NCBI GenBank assembly: GCA_947258905.1
Contig: CAMYKF010000022.1
Location: 1-15,620, forward strand
Length of the DNA: 15,620 bases
Source of the DNA: an uncultured Pirellulaceae bacterium
Lineage (GTDB): Bacteria > Planctomycetota > Planctomycetia > Pirellulales > Pirellulaceae
Direction of reading: 5' to 3'
How positions within the stretch are numbered: the first letter of the stretch is position 1; the number at the start of each line of letters is the position of its first letter. This document shows positions 14,145-15,620 of the stretch, piece by piece. The notes under the pieces were generated by a model. It was not told the DNA's origin and searched no databases. It worked only from the letters and a program-made list of their open reading frames with translations. Made by a program: the position numbers and the translations under genes.

Positions 14145-15449
14145 ATGGCGTTGGAAATACAAAGGCTGAATGTTCGCAAGGTGATCGCCGGTGCGCAAGC
14201 GGATTTCGCCGCCGGGTCCCTGCAGGTCTGTACGGAAGAGCTCGCCCGGACGTTATCTGCCGCGGACGAGCGCGTCCGGCAAGTGAACGTTGACCTGGCG
14301 AGTGCCGGCGATTCGACCCGCATTGTCTGTGTCAAGGACGTAGTGGAACCGCGGCTGCGGATATCGGGCGGGGGTCCCGATGCAGGCGCTATTCGCGTGC
14401 TCTCGGGCGCAGCGGTCGTGACCTGCGGCCCCATCGTCGGATACCAGGAGGGCATCATCGACATGAGCGGCCCGGGCGCTGGCTACACGCCTTTCTCGGA
14501 CAAGCAGCTTGTCGTGTTGAATATCGAAGTGGTCGACGGTCTGTCGCAGCACGAACATGAAGAGACCGTCAGGCAGGCGGGGCTGCGGGCCGCCGAATAT
14601 CTGGCAGGCGCCGGAAGCAAGGTCCGGCCGGACGAAACAGAAAGCGTGGACTGGAGTGATGCGCCTCTCGACGATCAGCTGCCGCGTATTGCGTATGTCT
14701 ATATGGTGCTCAGTCAGGGATTGCTGCATGACACGTATGTACTGGGTGAAAACGCCCGACAAGGTCTGCCCCGTTTGGTCGATCCGCGAATTGGCATGAT
14801 CGGCGAAATTGTGTCCGGCAATTGTGTCAGCGCGTGCGACAAAAACACAACTTACTTTCACCAGAACAACCCGGTCATTGCCGAGCTGTTACGCGGGCAT
14901 GGCCGGCAATGGAACCTGGCGGGCATGGTGGTCACCAACGACGAGGCCTATGCGCAAAAGATCCGAATGCTGCGCGATTGGGGGCAGACACAAAAGTATC
15001 ACCACGACTACAAGGGTTTTAACTATCGGATGGAAGGGATACAGGGAGCGATCTTGCGTGTCAAGCTGCGCCATCTCGATGCCTGGACGGAAGCTCGTCG
15101 TCAGCACGCGGCGCACTACAATGAGCTCTTGACAGGTTCGGGCGTGCAGACCCCTGGGGAAGTCGGTGATGTGCGGCACGTGTACCACGTCTACGCCGTG
15201 CGTCTGGCGCAGCGAGACGCGGTTCAAGAAGCGCTTCAGGCCCGCCAGATTCAGACGGGCATTCATTACCCGATCCCGGTGCATTTGCAGAAGGCCTACC
15301 GGGACTTCGGCTATACCGAGGGGGATTTCCCGGTGACCGAGAGGGCTGCAAGGGAGTTGTTGTCGCTGCCGATGTTTGCCGAACTCAAACGCCAGCAAGT
15401 GGCGGAGGTATGCGATGCCGTGCGGGCGGAGTACGCGCGTGCCGCTTGA
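14145..15449 (+). CDS. chimeric GrdE-like reductase component B / DegT-family aminotransferase C-terminus
   Basis: 434 codons without interruption. Residues 1 to about 260 match the proprotein of glycine/sarcosine/betaine reductase component B. LRISGGGPDAGAIRVLSG, GPGAGYTPFSDKQLVVLNIE, LPRIAYVYMVLSQGLLHDTY and SGNCVSACDKNTTYFHQNNP are all typical, the last holding Cys227, the region where such proproteins self-cleave to form a pyruvoyl group. From about residue 262, VVTNDEAYAQKIRMLRDWGQ and YNYRMEGIQGAILRVKLRHL-type sequence, then TGIHYPIPVHLQKAY and LSLPMFAEL are the C-terminal part of DegT/DnrJ/EryC1/StrS sugar aminotransferases. The second part lacks the N-terminal domain and PLP lysine, so it should be inactive; the GrdE part lacks its last portion. 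The join lies in VVTND. It may be a real fusion or an assembly chimera. The ATG is 3 bases after the malic-enzyme stop. Confidence 0.85.
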   Translation: MALEIQRLNVRKVIAGAQADFAAGSLQVCTEELARTLSAADERVRQVNVDLASAGDSTRIVCVKDVVEPRLRISGGGPDAGAIRVLSGAAVVTCGPIVGYQEGIIDMSGPGAGYTPFSDKQLVVLNIEVVDGLSQHEHEETVRQAGLRAAEYLAGAGSKVRPDETESVDWSDAPLDDQLPRIAYVYMVLSQGLLHDTYVLGENARQGLPRLVDPRIGMIGEIVSGNCVSACDKNTTYFHQNNPVIAELLRGHGRQWNLAGMVVTNDEAYAQKIRMLRDWGQTQKYHHDYKGFNYRMEGIQGAILRVKLRHLDAWTEARRQHAAHYNELLTGSGVQTPGEVGDVRHVYHVYAVRLAQRDAVQEALQARQIQTGIHYPIPVHLQKAYRDFGYTEGDFPVTERAARELLSLPMFAELKRQQVAEVCDAVRAEYARAA

Positions 15450-15620
15450 GCGCAGATCAAGCGGGATATGTGCCCATTCACCAAAGTGACGGATGTCTGC
15501 TTAGACTCAGAGATTTTCGCGACGAGGGCTGGCCATTTGAAGGGTACTCAATGACCCGCGAAGAACGATTCCCACTATTCTCGAAAGATGTTGAGGTTAC
15601 CTGCGCACACTGAAGCTTGA
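15450..15620. other. terminal stretch with no recognisable gene
   Basis: The 171 bases after the chimeric gene have short open frames on both strands but none with a recognisable protein pattern, a ribosome-binding site or an RNA fold. The plus-strand frame running to 15613 overlaps the end of the chimera and reads like an out-of-frame shadow. Confidence 0.4.

Noticed and set aside
15410..15613. Small plus-strand gene at the right edge
   Set aside because: It overlaps the end of the chimeric gene in another frame, has no ribosome-binding site and no recognisable motif.

Overview
The window looks like bacterial accessory and housekeeping DNA from a member of the Planctomycetota. This rests on gene content, not on a marker gene: a secreted formylglycine sulfatase, a very large RND pump with lineage-style insertions, an ECF sigma factor with a tiny soluble zinc-finger partner, a protein joining a ribosome-hibernation-like domain to a sigma-like helical domain, a fucose-isomerase-like protein, and many palindromic intergenic repeats. 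Base composition is moderately GC-rich throughout, visibly lower (near 50 percent by eye) across the sulfatase.

Layout. 244-3777 (+): RND efflux permease; its adaptor is probably just left of the window. 3936-4795 (+): two-gene ECF sigma / ZAS-type anti-sigma operon, followed by a truncated TfoX-domain remnant (4826-5005). 5019-6512 (-): exported sulfatase with a good promoter. 6654-6780 (-): degenerate initiator tRNA-Met with its own terminator. 6911-7231 (+): alkyltransferase-like DNA-repair protein whose catalytic Cys is replaced by Trp. 7406-7828 (-): small four-helix membrane protein. 7952-8976 (-): ArsR regulator overlapping an AHSA1/SRPBCC gene, with a palindromic operator touching the start codon. 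8999-9261: repeats only. 9262-10818 (-): fucose/arabinose isomerase-like protein. 10940-11668 (-): HPF-like/sigma-like fusion. 11940-12440 (+): DinB-family protein. 12441-12704: palindromic repeat element. 12777-14141 (+): malic enzyme, and 3 bases later 14145-15449 (+) an extraordinary gene. Its first about 260 residues are a glycine/betaine reductase component B (GrdE-like) proprotein, and the rest is the C-terminal part of a DegT/DnrJ/EryC1/StrS aminotransferase. The last 171 bases hold nothing I can recognise.

The genes do not form one pathway. Functional pairs are sigma/anti-sigma, ArsR/SRPBCC and possibly malic enzyme/GrdE-like. The most important signal is the in-frame GrdE-DegT chimera near 14922-14946: either a real gene fusion or an assembly join at a short shared sequence. 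Other points worth checking are the apparent loss of TM7 in the RND pump, the tRNA/TfoX remnants bracketing the lower-GC sulfatase, and two related intergenic elements of about 120 bp with inverted termini.
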